Origin: Alteromonas sp. ASW11-130
GTDB taxonomy: Bacteria; Pseudomonadota; Gammaproteobacteria; Enterobacterales; Alteromonadaceae
Assembly (NCBI RefSeq): GCF_026183735.1
Contig: NZ_JAPFRE010000027.1
Coordinates: forward strand, 141,703-205,702
Length of the DNA: 64,000 bases
Reading direction: 5' to 3'
Under the pieces are notes generated by a model. That model ran no database searches, was not told where the DNA came from, and saw only the letters and a program-made list of their open reading frames with translations. The stretch's first letter is position 1. Each line of letters begins with the position of its first letter. Made by a program: the position numbers and the translations under genes. Below, piece after piece: positions 22,033-30,176 of the stretch.

Positions 22033-22455
22033 ATGTTATACGAAGTGCTGTTAGTTTCGTACCTGATCGTTGCACTTATGCTGATTGGATTTGTTCTGAT
22101 CCAGCAGGGTAAAGGTGCGGGTATGGGAGCATCTTTTGGTGCAGGTGGTTCCAACACTGTATTCGGGTCAAGTGGATCTGGTAACTTTATGACTCGAACA
22201 ACGGGGGTGTTGGCAACGTTGTTTTTTCTTATTAGTTTAATTCTAGGCAACCTTTCTGCGAATCGCGAATCTGCTGAAGATGAATGGAACAATCTGGAAG
22301 TGCCCGCCACGCAATCAGAATCAGTGATCGCTGAAGATATACCAAGCGATAGCATGGCTACACAGCCGGCGGATTCAGATGTGCCAGTAGGAAACCAGAC
22401 GGTGTCTGATGTTCCAGTTACTGAGACTAACGAAAAAGAAAAGGGCGACAAATAA
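22033..22455 (+). CDS. secG: preprotein translocase subunit SecG
   Basis: 140 aa inner-membrane subunit of SecYEG. Two membrane helices are visible (about 4-25 and 55-75) with the conserved cytoplasmic loop FVLIQQGKGAGMGASFGAG and FGSSGSGNFMTR. The hydrophilic acidic C-terminal tail makes it longer than E. coli SecG (110 aa). tRNA-Leu(GAG) follows six bases after the stop, the classic secG-leuU arrangement. Confidence 0.96.
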   Translation: MLYEVLLVSYLIVALMLIGFVLIQQGKGAGMGASFGAGGSNTVFGSSGSGNFMTRTTGVLATLFFLISLILGNLSANRESAEDEWNNLEVPATQSESVIAEDIPSDSMATQPADSDVPVGNQTVSDVPVTETNEKEKGDK

Positions 22456-22460
22456 TATTC

Positions 22461-22546
22461 GCGGAAGTGGTGGAATTGGTAGACACGCCATCTTGAGGGG
22501 GTGGTGAGCATAGCTCGTGCGGGTTCAAGTCCCGCCTTCCGCACCA
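22461..22546 (+). tRNA. leuU: tRNA-Leu(GAG)
   Basis: 86 nt including encoded CCA. Acceptor arms GCGGAAG and CTTCCGC pair, the D-loop reads TGGAATTGGTAGACACG, the anticodon GAG is at 22495-22497 in loop TTGAGGG, there is a long class II variable arm, and the T-loop GGTTCAAGTCCC is intact. Confidence 0.97.
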
Positions 22547-22550
22547 AATA

Positions 22551-22577
22551 AAAAAAGCTGCTTAACCGCAGCTTTTT
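22551..22577 (+). terminator. terminator after tRNA-Leu
   Basis: AAAAAGCTGC and GCAGCTTTTT arms with a TTAACC loop. In most relatives the transcript would instead go on to tRNA-Met or the rimP-nusA operon; here it ends. Confidence 0.85.
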
Positions 22578-22746
22578 CTATTTTTGGCGATCGAAAACAT
22601 GAATTTGTAGTGGGTATTTCACCTAGTTCAAAAATAACCTTTTTCCAGTTATGGAATACGCAACTCATCCTTTTAATCTGATCAGTTCTCTATAAAACGC
22701 GGTATCAAACTTTGTCTTTATCAGTTTATACGGCAGTTTCTCCTCT

Positions 22747-24990
22747 ATGCACACATCGATTAGGCAAATTCTCACTAATGTTATGGTAGGAGGGGTATTG
22801 CTTATTGGTGTCGTATTTCTTCCCGCTATTTGGTTTTTAAGTAATGGTTTAATAGAAAGACATCAACAGCATACATTTCAAATAGCGAAAGATCAGTTTC
22901 ACAAAATTATTCAGCAATCTGCTGAAACGCTGCATCAGCAGTCGATTGAGCTACTTCGACAACCCTCATTTAGAAAAGCTTTAGAAAGTAAAAATTTTCA
23001 AAACTTAGCGGATGCTGCTCAGCGCTTTAGTGATCGGAAGGGAACCCGATTTAGCGTGTCCTCCACAGAATTACTTATGCCATTAACCTATCATGTAGAG
23101 AAATATCAAGATCAGGTTTTTCTAACCGTTTCTATCAAGGTGAATGATGCTGTAACTGTCACTGCACGCGAACCCATCACTAAAGGGTACTTCAATACTT
23201 TGATTACTGAACACAAAGTAGGTGTTATTTTTCAGTATCAATCGAATGGCGCTATTCTATTTTCTTCAAACCATCTCTCGGACATATCTCTACAATCAAT
23301 TAGAAATATCAACCCCATTAGGCTTTGGTTAAGTAACTTTTTGAACAGCGAAAAGGTTTTTGTCTCAACTCCTTTTGCTTTCTACTCGGTTCCTCATCCT
23401 GAAGTTGCGATTTATCTTATAGGAGAGTTCACAGGATATTACGAAATGGTGAATAAACTTCAAAAAGTACTTTTAGGGTTGATTATATTGTTGTTATTGC
23501 TTGCGCTACTCTTAGCGTGGCAGGTCTCACGAAGAGTAAATATACCGCTTAGGCGATTGGTAAAACACGCTGACGAGCTTGCCCAAGGTAATTATATTGA
23601 ACTGGAACCTACCCCTAATTCTCTGTCTGAAATCAAAAATTTGTACTCAGCTTTATCGGTTTTGAAAAACAGCGTTAAGCGTAGAGAAGAGCAGATACTT
23701 TACCAAGCCACTCACGACCTTGTTACAGGGCTCTATAATCGAAACTTTCTTGAACAAACCATCAGTCGTTCTATTGAAGCCGAACGCCGATTACAGTTAA
23801 TTGGAATCAAGGTATTAGGAATCAGAAGGATTAGTGAACTCTATGGATATGCGAGCGGAGATAAATGTCTCCAAATGTTGGCGCAACGGTTATTACGATG
23901 GCCCGGAACCGTTACTAGGATTTCCGATGACGAATTAGTTTTCATCCCGGAGCATGCTCTGAGTGAAGAGCAAATAGACACGTTGAAACATATAGCAGAG
24001 CAGCCCGTTGAAATTGAATATTTCTCCATTCCAGTCAAGGTGGCACTAATAACACTTAATTGTCCGCAGCAGGTTGAAAACGTTGCTGATATGTTTAAAA
24101 AAATCAGAATCACTATTGATGAGGCCATTACCAGCAAGCAAAGGGTTATGGCATTTGACGACAAACTTGAAGTCCGTTATGCCCGCCGCCTTTCGATAGT
24201 GTTAGAACTGAAAAATGCGTTAGTAAATTGCCCCCATGAGCTGGCTGTTGTCTACCAGCCTATAATCAATTTAGAAACAAATGCATTGACTAGTGTTGAG
24301 GCGCTCATCAGGTGGAATAGTAAAAAGCTAGGAGTTGTGTCGCCAGATGAATTCATTAAAGTAGCTGAGCAGGCTGGCATAATAGATAAGGTTACGGACT
24401 GGGTTATTCAGCGTGTCTTGATAGAGTTATATGAGTTTCGTCAACTTGGCTACTCCTTCCCGATAGCGATTAACCTTTCTTCCCACGATATACAGCGAGA
24501 AAGTTTTATCAAGTCGTTTACACCTTTGCTAAAAGAAGTGGGCTTTAGCCCAGCCGATATTGAATTAGACCTTACCGAAAGCGATCTCTTATCAGATTTG
24601 AACGCAGCCAAGCGGAATTTAACAGCGCTGCATAAAAGTGGATTTAGTCTTGCGATCGATGATTTTGGTACGGGATATTCTTCATTGGCTTACATTAAGG
24701 ATTTCACTTTTACGACCTTAAAAATCGATAAACGTTTTATTATTACACTAGATAAAAATGAAAGCGATAAGCTGATTGTGAAGACAATATTATTGCTCGC
24801 AAAAGCACTTAGGCTAGCAGTGACCGCGGAAGGTGTGGAGAACGAAGAAAGCTTAGCTTTATTAAAAGAGTGGGGGTGTACTCATGCTCAGGGGTACTTT
24901 CTAAGTAAGCCTTTGAGCGCCGAGGAGCTCGTCAAACAATGTCGAGATGGCAAATTCAACGTAACCTCTAAACCGAAATTAAATAGCTGA
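22747..24990 (+). CDS. membrane-bound GGDEF/EAL protein (probable c-di-GMP phosphodiesterase)
   Basis: 747 aa. An N-terminal helix (about 13-33), an extracytoplasmic sensor region, a second helix (about 235-258), a HAMP segment, a GGDEF domain (about 315-460) and a C-terminal EAL domain (about 490-735). The GGDEF signature is replaced by SDDEL (RISDDELVF), so cyclase activity is unlikely. The EAL domain keeps VEALIRW, INLS, ELDLTESD, DDFGTGYSS, KIDKRF, AEGVEN and HAQGYFLSKP, the residues needed for metal binding and c-di-GMP hydrolysis. There is no clear operon partner. The signal sensed is unknown. Confidence 0.9.
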   Translation: MHTSIRQILTNVMVGGVLLIGVVFLPAIWFLSNGLIERHQQHTFQIAKDQFHKIIQQSAETLHQQSIELLRQPSFRKALESKNFQNLADAAQRFSDRKGTRFSVSSTELLMPLTYHVEKYQDQVFLTVSIKVNDAVTVTAREPITKGYFNTLITEHKVGVIFQYQSNGAILFSSNHLSDISLQSIRNINPIRLWLSNFLNSEKVFVSTPFAFYSVPHPEVAIYLIGEFTGYYEMVNKLQKVLLGLIILLLLLALLLAWQVSRRVNIPLRRLVKHADELAQGNYIELEPTPNSLSEIKNLYSALSVLKNSVKRREEQILYQATHDLVTGLYNRNFLEQTISRSIEAERRLQLIGIKVLGIRRISELYGYASGDKCLQMLAQRLLRWPGTVTRISDDELVFIPEHALSEEQIDTLKHIAEQPVEIEYFSIPVKVALITLNCPQQVENVADMFKKIRITIDEAITSKQRVMAFDDKLEVRYARRLSIVLELKNALVNCPHELAVVYQPIINLETNALTSVEALIRWNSKKLGVVSPDEFIKVAEQAGIIDKVTDWVIQRVLIELYEFRQLGYSFPIAINLSSHDIQRESFIKSFTPLLKEVGFSPADIELDLTESDLLSDLNAAKRNLTALHKSGFSLAIDDFGTGYSSLAYIKDFTFTTLKIDKRFIITLDKNESDKLIVKTILLLAKALRLAVTAEGVENEESLALLKEWGCTHAQGYFLSKPLSAEELVKQCRDGKFNVTSKPKLNS

Positions 24991-25071
24991 AAAACTTGCA
25001 CATATCTTGCTTTCAGTTATTAAAGCAAGCTATGAACAGTTTATAACAACCGACTAATTAAGGATTTTAAA

Positions 25072-25230
25072 ATGGATATTATTCGCATTATTCTATCGAT
25101 ATTATTGCCACCCTTAGGCGTATTTCTGCAAGTAGGAATAGGTAAACACTTTTGGATCAATGTCATTCTAACGTTATTAGGTTACATTCCAGGTATTATA
25201 CATGCGGTGTATATCATTGCTACGCGCTAA
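25072..25230 (+). CDS. YqaE/Pmp3 family small membrane protein
   Basis: 52 aa, below common length cut-offs. The sequence MDIIRIILSILLPPLGVFL continues with QVGIGKHFWINVILTLLGYIPGIIHAVYI, two hydrophobic helices with the LPPLGVFL and GYIPGIIHA patterns of the YqaE/Pmp3 (UPF0057) proteolipids. A ribosome binding site AAGGA lies eleven bases before the ATG. In other organisms these proteins are linked to membrane potential and salt or cold stress; the function here is not known. Confidence 0.85.
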   Translation: MDIIRIILSILLPPLGVFLQVGIGKHFWINVILTLLGYIPGIIHAVYIIATR

Positions 25231-25290
25231 CTAAGTTGGTACGTGGGGCGCGGCCGACTTTTCTTCGGCGCGCCTGAACCTTTCTTTCGC

Positions 25291-26628
25291 TCAATTTCGA
25301 TGAGCGAAAACAGTATTCTTGATATCGAAATTAACCATTAAGTGGTCAATCTTTTCTCTATCTGTCACCGATGGGTTTGTGGTAACCAGTAATTCATACG
25401 TTGCATTGGCTTGATTGTTAATAATTGACTTATGCTCGTCACTTAAATGATGAGTAAGTTTTTTCAAACAATGTAAAATATGCAGACCTATTGCGACGTG
25501 ATTTTTCCCTGATTGCCTTATTTGGTCAAAAGACATATCTATCACGCCCCTTAGTGAGAAGGTCCTTCGTTTCAGCCATGTTTGGTGTTCTGTATTTAGG
25601 ATAGTGTCAAACGGGAAGGGGCGCCGACTCATTAATATACAAGCCGATGTTAGTTTGTCTAAACATGATATTGCAGTAAAGGGGTCATTTATGCCAGGAG
25701 AAAGCGCCCGAAGGGCAATTTCCACAAGCTGACTAACAGCAAACTCAGGGTCTTGGACGGGCGTCCTGCGATGACCCAGTAGAATTAATCCATTAAGACA
25801 GGTTAAATCTTTTTCAGTCAATGCATAATGTGAATGGATTACTACAATTTTTTCGCCGGGCATCACATAGTCCCCACTTCTGACTAAAATTTCAAACCCG
25901 CAGATACCTTTTATTTTTGAATTTAGAAATTCCTCATAATTAATAGTCTGCACGTAACCGCTCCCTTCAGAGAAATATGATATCTGAAATTGCGCATTTG
26001 GTAATATCCTTTCAGGAACAGGCTCCTCCTCGTCCCGTATGTCCAGTTTCGGAAGCAACGTGGGGAGATCCATTTTGAAGTCAACAAAACTTTTGTGAAT
26101 AACTTCTTCGGCTTGAATTGCATTCGAAACATGATGAATGAAAAAGATTAGTGCAAATAAATTGACCACCCCAATAAAAAAGGTAACCGTAGAAATAATT
26201 GAAAGCGCTTCTGCATTTTCACGGATAGCGGCAAGATGATGAAGTGCAATAATACAAAACAGAAACGAGGAAACTAAAATACCCAAAACACTCTGGGTAG
26301 CCTTATCAAGCATAAACGTGCGTAATAGCCGCGGACCGAATTGAGCAGTGGCCATCGTTAGCACTACAATTGTCATCGAAAATGCAATACTTGTGGCTGT
26401 AATAATTGCCGTGGCCAAAGTAGAAAGCAATTGTCTTGCGCCTTCTTCTTCCACTAAAGGAATAAGGTTAATGACAAATTCCGGTAATTTAGAGCGTTGT
26501 ACCATGAATAAGCAAAATAAACATACTGCTGACATTCCTATCATCATCAGCACAGGGATGAACCAGTAGCTGGTGCTTACAGCTTCCCAAATGGTACGTA
26601 ATCGAGTTTTATACTTTATAAAGCGCAT
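25291..26628 (-). CDS. DUF2254 family membrane protein
   Basis: 445 aa. Four to five hydrophobic helices lie in the first 190 residues: about 20-40, 70-95 (TAIITATSIAFSMTIVVLTM), 115-135 and 145-165. The rest is soluble and contains RALSPGINDPFTAISCLDKL, a hallmark of the DUF2254 family. The family is widely distributed and its role is unknown. The gene is convergent with the YqaE-type gene and the last gene before the integron. Confidence 0.85.
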   Translation of the reverse strand: MRFIKYKTRLRTIWEAVSTSYWFIPVLMMIGMSAVCLFCLFMVQRSKLPEFVINLIPLVEEEGARQLLSTLATAIITATSIAFSMTIVVLTMATAQFGPRLLRTFMLDKATQSVLGILVSSFLFCIIALHHLAAIRENAEALSIISTVTFFIGVVNLFALIFFIHHVSNAIQAEEVIHKSFVDFKMDLPTLLPKLDIRDEEEPVPERILPNAQFQISYFSEGSGYVQTINYEEFLNSKIKGICGFEILVRSGDYVMPGEKIVVIHSHYALTEKDLTCLNGLILLGHRRTPVQDPEFAVSQLVEIALRALSPGINDPFTAISCLDKLTSACILMSRRPFPFDTILNTEHQTWLKRRTFSLRGVIDMSFDQIRQSGKNHVAIGLHILHCLKKLTHHLSDEHKSIINNQANATYELLVTTNPSVTDREKIDHLMVNFDIKNTVFAHRN

Positions 26629-27042
26629 TACTTAGCGGGGCTATGGAAGTTTATGCTTTAAACGGTTGATTTACCTAAAAAGACCTATGTTTTTAAAAAT
26701 GCTGGGGTAAAAAGCTATTATTGAAAAAATAAAAGAGAAGAGGGGACGCTCCCGTGGACGCAAAGGCATAATGCTATTTGCATCGTTATCGTGATCGCTC
26801 CTAAGACTTATCTAAGGTTTTCTAAAGAAGAGACTTACACGGTGTCACGTACACGCTTACCTCATAAAAAAAGTAAAAGTGCCTATAACAGTTCTATTTA
26901 ATCGCTTTATCGAAGTAAATCGTAATGGCTCATATGTAGTAACTCATAACTGAACCGAAATTTTCCATCGAAGGCTTCAGCCTAAACTCATTATCTGCTA
27001 TGTGCTCGATTAAATAAGAATTTTCGGCGTCAAACCACACCA
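26629..27042. other. about 414 bases without a recognisable gene
   Basis: Between the DUF2254 gene and the integrase. No reading frame here shows family resemblance or a ribosome binding site. It may mark the non-cassette edge of the integron. Confidence 0.5.
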
Positions 27043-28014
27043 TCAAAATAAACGACTTAGAGGACTCACTACGCCATTAGCGCCCTGCTGAAGAACATGA
27101 GTATAAATTTGTGTTGTTTTAACATCAGAGTGCCCTAATTGGGCCTGAACGGTTCGAATATCTGCGCCAGACTGTAATAAATGGGTGGCGAAAGAGTGCC
27201 TTAACGTATGAGGTGTTATTGGTTTCGTCATTCCGGATACAGATACAGCTTGTTTAACCGCTTTACGGACGCAAGTAGGGTGAAAATGATGCCTTCTTAT
27301 CTCACCTGTTGCTGGATCTGCACTGAGTTTATGCGAGGGAAACAAGAACTGCCAAGCAAGCGACTTATTCGCTAAGGGATATTTTTTTGCTAACGCATGC
27401 GGCATCCAAACGCCGGCGTATTGTTCATTCTGCATATCGAGTTTCAAGTATTCATCAACCTGCGCTATTTGATTTCTGAGTAATGGAATTAGCTCTGCAG
27501 CCAGAGTAACAATGCGGTGTTTCTTGCCTTTACCGTTCCAGACCCTTACACACTTATAGTCAAAATCGATATCTTGTACGCGTAGTTGCACTGCTTCCAT
27601 GCATCTCAGACCACTACCGTACATCAAGCCGGCTATAAGGTAGTAACGTTTGTTCAATTTTGACATAAGCAATTTCACTTCAGTCTGGGTCATAACAATG
27701 GGCAGTTTGGGTTGACGTTTACTTCGGGCAAAATTCAAATTAAGAGACAGTTCGTTCATAACAATATGCTTATAAAGAAACGATAGCGAGTTAAGTGCAG
27801 TGGCTTGCGTACGCGGTGACACATTGGCCTTCAACGCCAAATGCTCAAGGTATTGTTCAACTTCATTGTCGCCCATTGAAGAGGGATGACGTTTTTCGTG
27901 AAAGTGAATAAATGCTGAGATCCACTTCAAATAAGTAGACACAGTCCTGGGAGAATACTGCCTAAACAACATGTACTCAGTTATATGATTTAAGAAAGGA
28001 GACTTTGTTTTCAT
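27043..28014 (-). CDS. intI: integron integrase (tyrosine recombinase IntI)
   Basis: 323 aa tyrosine recombinase that inserts and excises gene cassettes by attI x attC recombination. The catalytic residues are visible: Arg137 (GSGLRCMEA), His269-Arg272 (HTLRHSF), His295 (LGHSD) and Tyr304 (TQIYTHV). It carries the extra helix insertion of IntI proteins, near 231-250 (SADPATGEIRRHHFHPTCVR), which separates integron integrases from XerC/D; this segment contacts extrahelical attC bases in known structures. It reads away from the cassette array, the standard integron geometry. A LexA-like box lies 16 bases upstream of the start. Confidence 0.97.
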   Translation of the reverse strand: MKTKSPFLNHITEYMLFRQYSPRTVSTYLKWISAFIHFHEKRHPSSMGDNEVEQYLEHLALKANVSPRTQATALNSLSFLYKHIVMNELSLNLNFARSKRQPKLPIVMTQTEVKLLMSKLNKRYYLIAGLMYGSGLRCMEAVQLRVQDIDFDYKCVRVWNGKGKKHRIVTLAAELIPLLRNQIAQVDEYLKLDMQNEQYAGVWMPHALAKKYPLANKSLAWQFLFPSHKLSADPATGEIRRHHFHPTCVRKAVKQAVSVSGMTKPITPHTLRHSFATHLLQSGADIRTVQAQLGHSDVKTTQIYTHVLQQGANGVVSPLSRLF

Positions 28015-28029
28015 GGCTTTAAAATGTGG

Positions 28030-28045
28030 GTGTATGTATATACAG
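28030..28045 (-). promoter_or_regulatory. LexA-like SOS box of intI
   Basis: On the minus strand this reads CTGTATATACATACAC, 16 bases with the CTG-N10-CAG layout broken only in the last half-site (CAC). The AT-alternating centre is typical of gammaproteobacterial LexA sites. It sits 16-31 bases upstream of the intI ATG, so it would overlap the promoter or leader. SOS control of intI is known for class 1 and Vibrio integrons. Confidence 0.7.
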
Positions 28046-28240
28046 TTGTAGCTGGTTTTCCCCTATATTCAAGAAAACGACCCAATCGCGCGTTTTTGTC
28101 ATACGAATTATCAGGTAAATTTTCTTAAAGCCTTGGCATCTATTGGCTTTAAGAAACATTGAAATCATGGCACTATGGACAAAAAAGAGCACATGCTCGG
28201 TAGAAAAACGCGCAATTTGCGCCTTATTAAATTGTTATGT
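28046..28240 (+). other. attI / cassette insertion region
   Basis: The interval between the intI promoter and the first cassette. The likely crossover box is GTTATGT at 28234-28240, matching the R' boxes that end several attC sites further on. The attI limits and the cassette promoter cannot be fixed by eye. Confidence 0.55.
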
Positions 28241-28260
28241 TTCATAAAGGATTATTTAAA

Positions 28261-28440
28261 ATGGATATAGAAGAAATTGAGATTGATGGGCAACTAATTG
28301 TAGTTCATCTCCCCGTCAACAATATGAATATATCGGGAAGAACAGTAAGCTACCAAGACGGTGGTGGATCTCGTGAGCAATCATTCAGTACCACTTCATT
28401 AGCAAGAAAATTCACTTTGATATTAGCGGAGCTAAAATGA
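28261..28440 (+). CDS. cassette 1 hypothetical protein A
   Basis: 59 aa of unknown function. The ATG at 28261 has AAAGGA nine bases upstream; the frame stays open to 28237 but that start would lie in the recombination box GTTATGT, so it was not used. The protein is small, soluble-looking and mildly acidic at the N-terminus (MDIEEIEIDGQLIVVHLPV). Its last four bases overlap the next gene (ATGA), so the two are translationally coupled within one cassette. Confidence 0.65.
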   Translation: MDIEEIEIDGQLIVVHLPVNNMNISGRTVSYQDGGGSREQSFSTTSLARKFTLILAELK

Positions 28441-28664
28441 TTCCCCTGTTTAAATGGAATACCAGAGCTGGTACTTTTTATATTTGCCAGTCAGCAGATG
28501 GAAAATTTCACCCAGTCTTTGAAAATGAAAGCTTAGGTAGTTACTCGCAAGCTTGGCAGGCAGCAGAAGATCTTGCTGGCGGGCATACTTTTTCGAATTC
28601 GGCAGGTGTAGATACATCAGAATTAAGTATTCCAGACCATACGAATGATTGGGAAAGAGCCTAG
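28437..28664 (+). CDS. cassette 1 hypothetical protein B
   Basis: 75 aa, not recognised. It begins MIPLFKWNTRAGTFYICQS and contains a DGKFHPVFENESLGSY stretch and a SYSQAWQAAEDLAGG helix, a pattern reminiscent of small cassette proteins of unknown role. ATGA overlap with the preceding gene. An attC follows 20 bases after the stop, so this cassette carries two genes, which is less common than one. Confidence 0.7.
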   Translation: MIPLFKWNTRAGTFYICQSADGKFHPVFENESLGSYSQAWQAAEDLAGGHTFSNSAGVDTSELSIPDHTNDWERA

Positions 28665-28683
28665 GTAATTTTAAGCATATGAA

Positions 28684-28789
28684 ACATAACAAAAACTTAA
28701 ACACGCCCGCATGGGCGGGCTCGGACAAAAACACAGCGCCGCTTCGCGATTGTAGCGCTGTGTTTTTGCCTGTTAAGTAAAGGTTAGCC
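28684..28789 (+). repeat. attC site 1
   Basis: From the R''-like ACATAAC to R' GTTAGCC. The centre holds a strong imperfect palindrome, AAAAACACAGCGC ... GCGCTGTGTTTTT, and an additional CGCCCGCATGGGCGGGC hairpin. About 106 bases. Confidence 0.8.
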
Positions 28790-28829
28790 ACCACACAGTT
28801 TTTATCGCTCATCTGAAAAAGGATGTTTT

Positions 28830-29411
28830 ATGAGAGTAATTTTATTATCAATATTGCTATTTATTTCGGGTTGTACAACATCGTTATGGTTACCCAAATA
28901 TAAACAGGAGTTGGTAGATGGGTTTTATGTCAAAAGTGACACAGGCGAACTATTTGTAACTGGCTCAAGTACAGCTTATCTTTTCGATATCAGTAAAGAT
29001 TTTGGAGAAGCGCTCGCTTTATCTAGGAAGGTAGAATTTTATCCTACATTTACTGATTTCGAGTTGAGGAAAGATAACACCATCAAAGGCACCGTTTCAT
29101 TGACCCTGCTAAGTGATGAACCATCCTCTGAATTAGAAGAACAACTGGTTTCACTTGGCTTCAGGAAAGATAAACTCCTCAAATGTTTCAGACTGACAGA
29201 GCAAGTAAATGGTCAGAGGTATGTTGTGGAAGGCGAATTGCCACTAGAAAAATTTGAAGAAAGCTTACGAATAGCAGTTGCACAACCGTCTACTTTCTCA
29301 GAAACGGCGGGCAAAATAATAGCCACTCCAGCGACAATAGCTATAGATTCAGTAGTAATAGTTCCAGCCGTGTTTCTTGGGGCTACTGTAATGGCGGCGG
29401 GCGGTGGCTAA
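28830..29411 (+). CDS. cassette 2 lipoprotein of unknown function
   Basis: 193 aa. The signal MRVILLSILLFISGCTTS has a lipobox (ISGC, cysteine 15). The mature part is mixed alpha/beta with no motif I recognise, and the C-terminal 40 residues are glycine/alanine/valine-rich and hydrophobic (AIDSVVIVPAVFLGATVMAAGGG), which could span or insert in a membrane. The stop codon lies in the R'' box of attC 2, so the end of the gene is set by the recombination site. Confidence 0.8.
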   Translation: MRVILLSILLFISGCTTSLWLPKYKQELVDGFYVKSDTGELFVTGSSTAYLFDISKDFGEALALSRKVEFYPTFTDFELRKDNTIKGTVSLTLLSDEPSSELEEQLVSLGFRKDKLLKCFRLTEQVNGQRYVVEGELPLEKFEESLRIAVAQPSTFSETAGKIIATPATIAIDSVVIVPAVFLGATVMAAGGG

Positions 29412-29514
29412 CAAAAAAATCAAGTCGCCTGCTGACGAAGGCTGGGACGCTATCAGGCAGGGCGGCTTCGCCATTATGCCCTACGCGTCTGCGCCCCAAA
29501 GCTTAAAGTTATGT
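29406..29514 (+). repeat. attC site 2
   Basis: From GGCTAAC to GTTATGT. The stem core GGGCGGCTTCGCCATTATGCCC is shared with attC 5 and, less exactly, attC 11. About 109 bases. Confidence 0.85.
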
Positions 29515-29532
29515 GACTCAGGGAGAGTTCAT

Positions 29533-30063
29533 TTGAAATTCACAATGATATATGGCCCCTCAGGGATTGGAAAAGAGAGTGTTGGACGTGAACTTGCTAA
29601 AAGAAATGGTTGGCATGTATTTCCGCAACATTTGGCTTTTGATGTCGCGTGTGCCGTTATTGGTTTTGGTAACGATGGCTTTGAGGCGTATCAACGTAAA
29701 ATTTGTCTAGATGCCTTTCGAACACTCTTTGAAAATAATGTTAAAGGCGTTGTTTTTACCTTTTGTTATGTCCACCCTTTCAGTAATTATTTTATTGAAG
29801 GTCTATTAGAATTTTTGGGCGAGTCAGGTATTAATGCAAACTTTATACGCCTAACATGTGACTACGAGGAGCATGTAAAAAGAGTTACCAATACTGGTCG
29901 CCACAATACCAATAAAATCCAATCAATAGAATATCTTGATGATTATTTGAAAAGGTTTGATTTCTCAGTTGATATACCAAATGTGGAAACACTTCACATT
30001 GATACAACAACGATGTCCATTGAAGCATCAGCTAAAGATATTGAGAGAAGTATCGTCACATAA
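29533..30063 (+). CDS. cassette 3 P-loop kinase-like protein
   Basis: 176 aa from TTG at 29533, with AGGGAGAG five bases upstream. The frame is open back to 29404, but that extension is attC 2 sequence and is not a credible N-terminus. The phosphate loop GPSGIGKES is at residues 8-16, followed by a helix and a beta strand typical of P-loop NTPases of the nucleotide or small-molecule kinase type. No lid motif is obvious, so the substrate is unknown. The stop codon lies in the R'' box of attC 3. Confidence 0.75.
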   Translation: MKFTMIYGPSGIGKESVGRELAKRNGWHVFPQHLAFDVACAVIGFGNDGFEAYQRKICLDAFRTLFENNVKGVVFTFCYVHPFSNYFIEGLLEFLGESGINANFIRLTCDYEEHVKRVTNTGRHNTNKIQSIEYLDDYLKRFDFSVDIPNVETLHIDTTTMSIEASAKDIERSIVT

Positions 30064-30160
30064 CAAGGGAATCATGAAAGGGACGCAAAACGCTTGGCTT
30101 GCGCTCCTTCGTCGCTAATTTTAGCCAAGCATTTATGCGCCCCATATTGCGGCGTTAGAT
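30058..30160 (+). repeat. attC site 3
   Basis: ACATAAC to GTTAGAT, with arms AACGCTTGGCT and AGCCAAGC. Its inner part TTCGTCGCTAATTTTAG resembles that of attC 15. About 103 bases. Confidence 0.85.
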
Positions 30161-30176
30161 GCACACAGGTGACTCA

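Noticed and set aside
25243-25275. GC-rich hairpin after the YqaE-type gene as terminator
   Set aside because: GCGCGGCCGA/TTCGGCGCGC arms are imperfect and not followed by a T run.
28450-28812. Minus-strand 120-codon frame over cassette 1 and attC 1
   Set aside because: Antisense to a coupled gene pair and attC; no family pattern.
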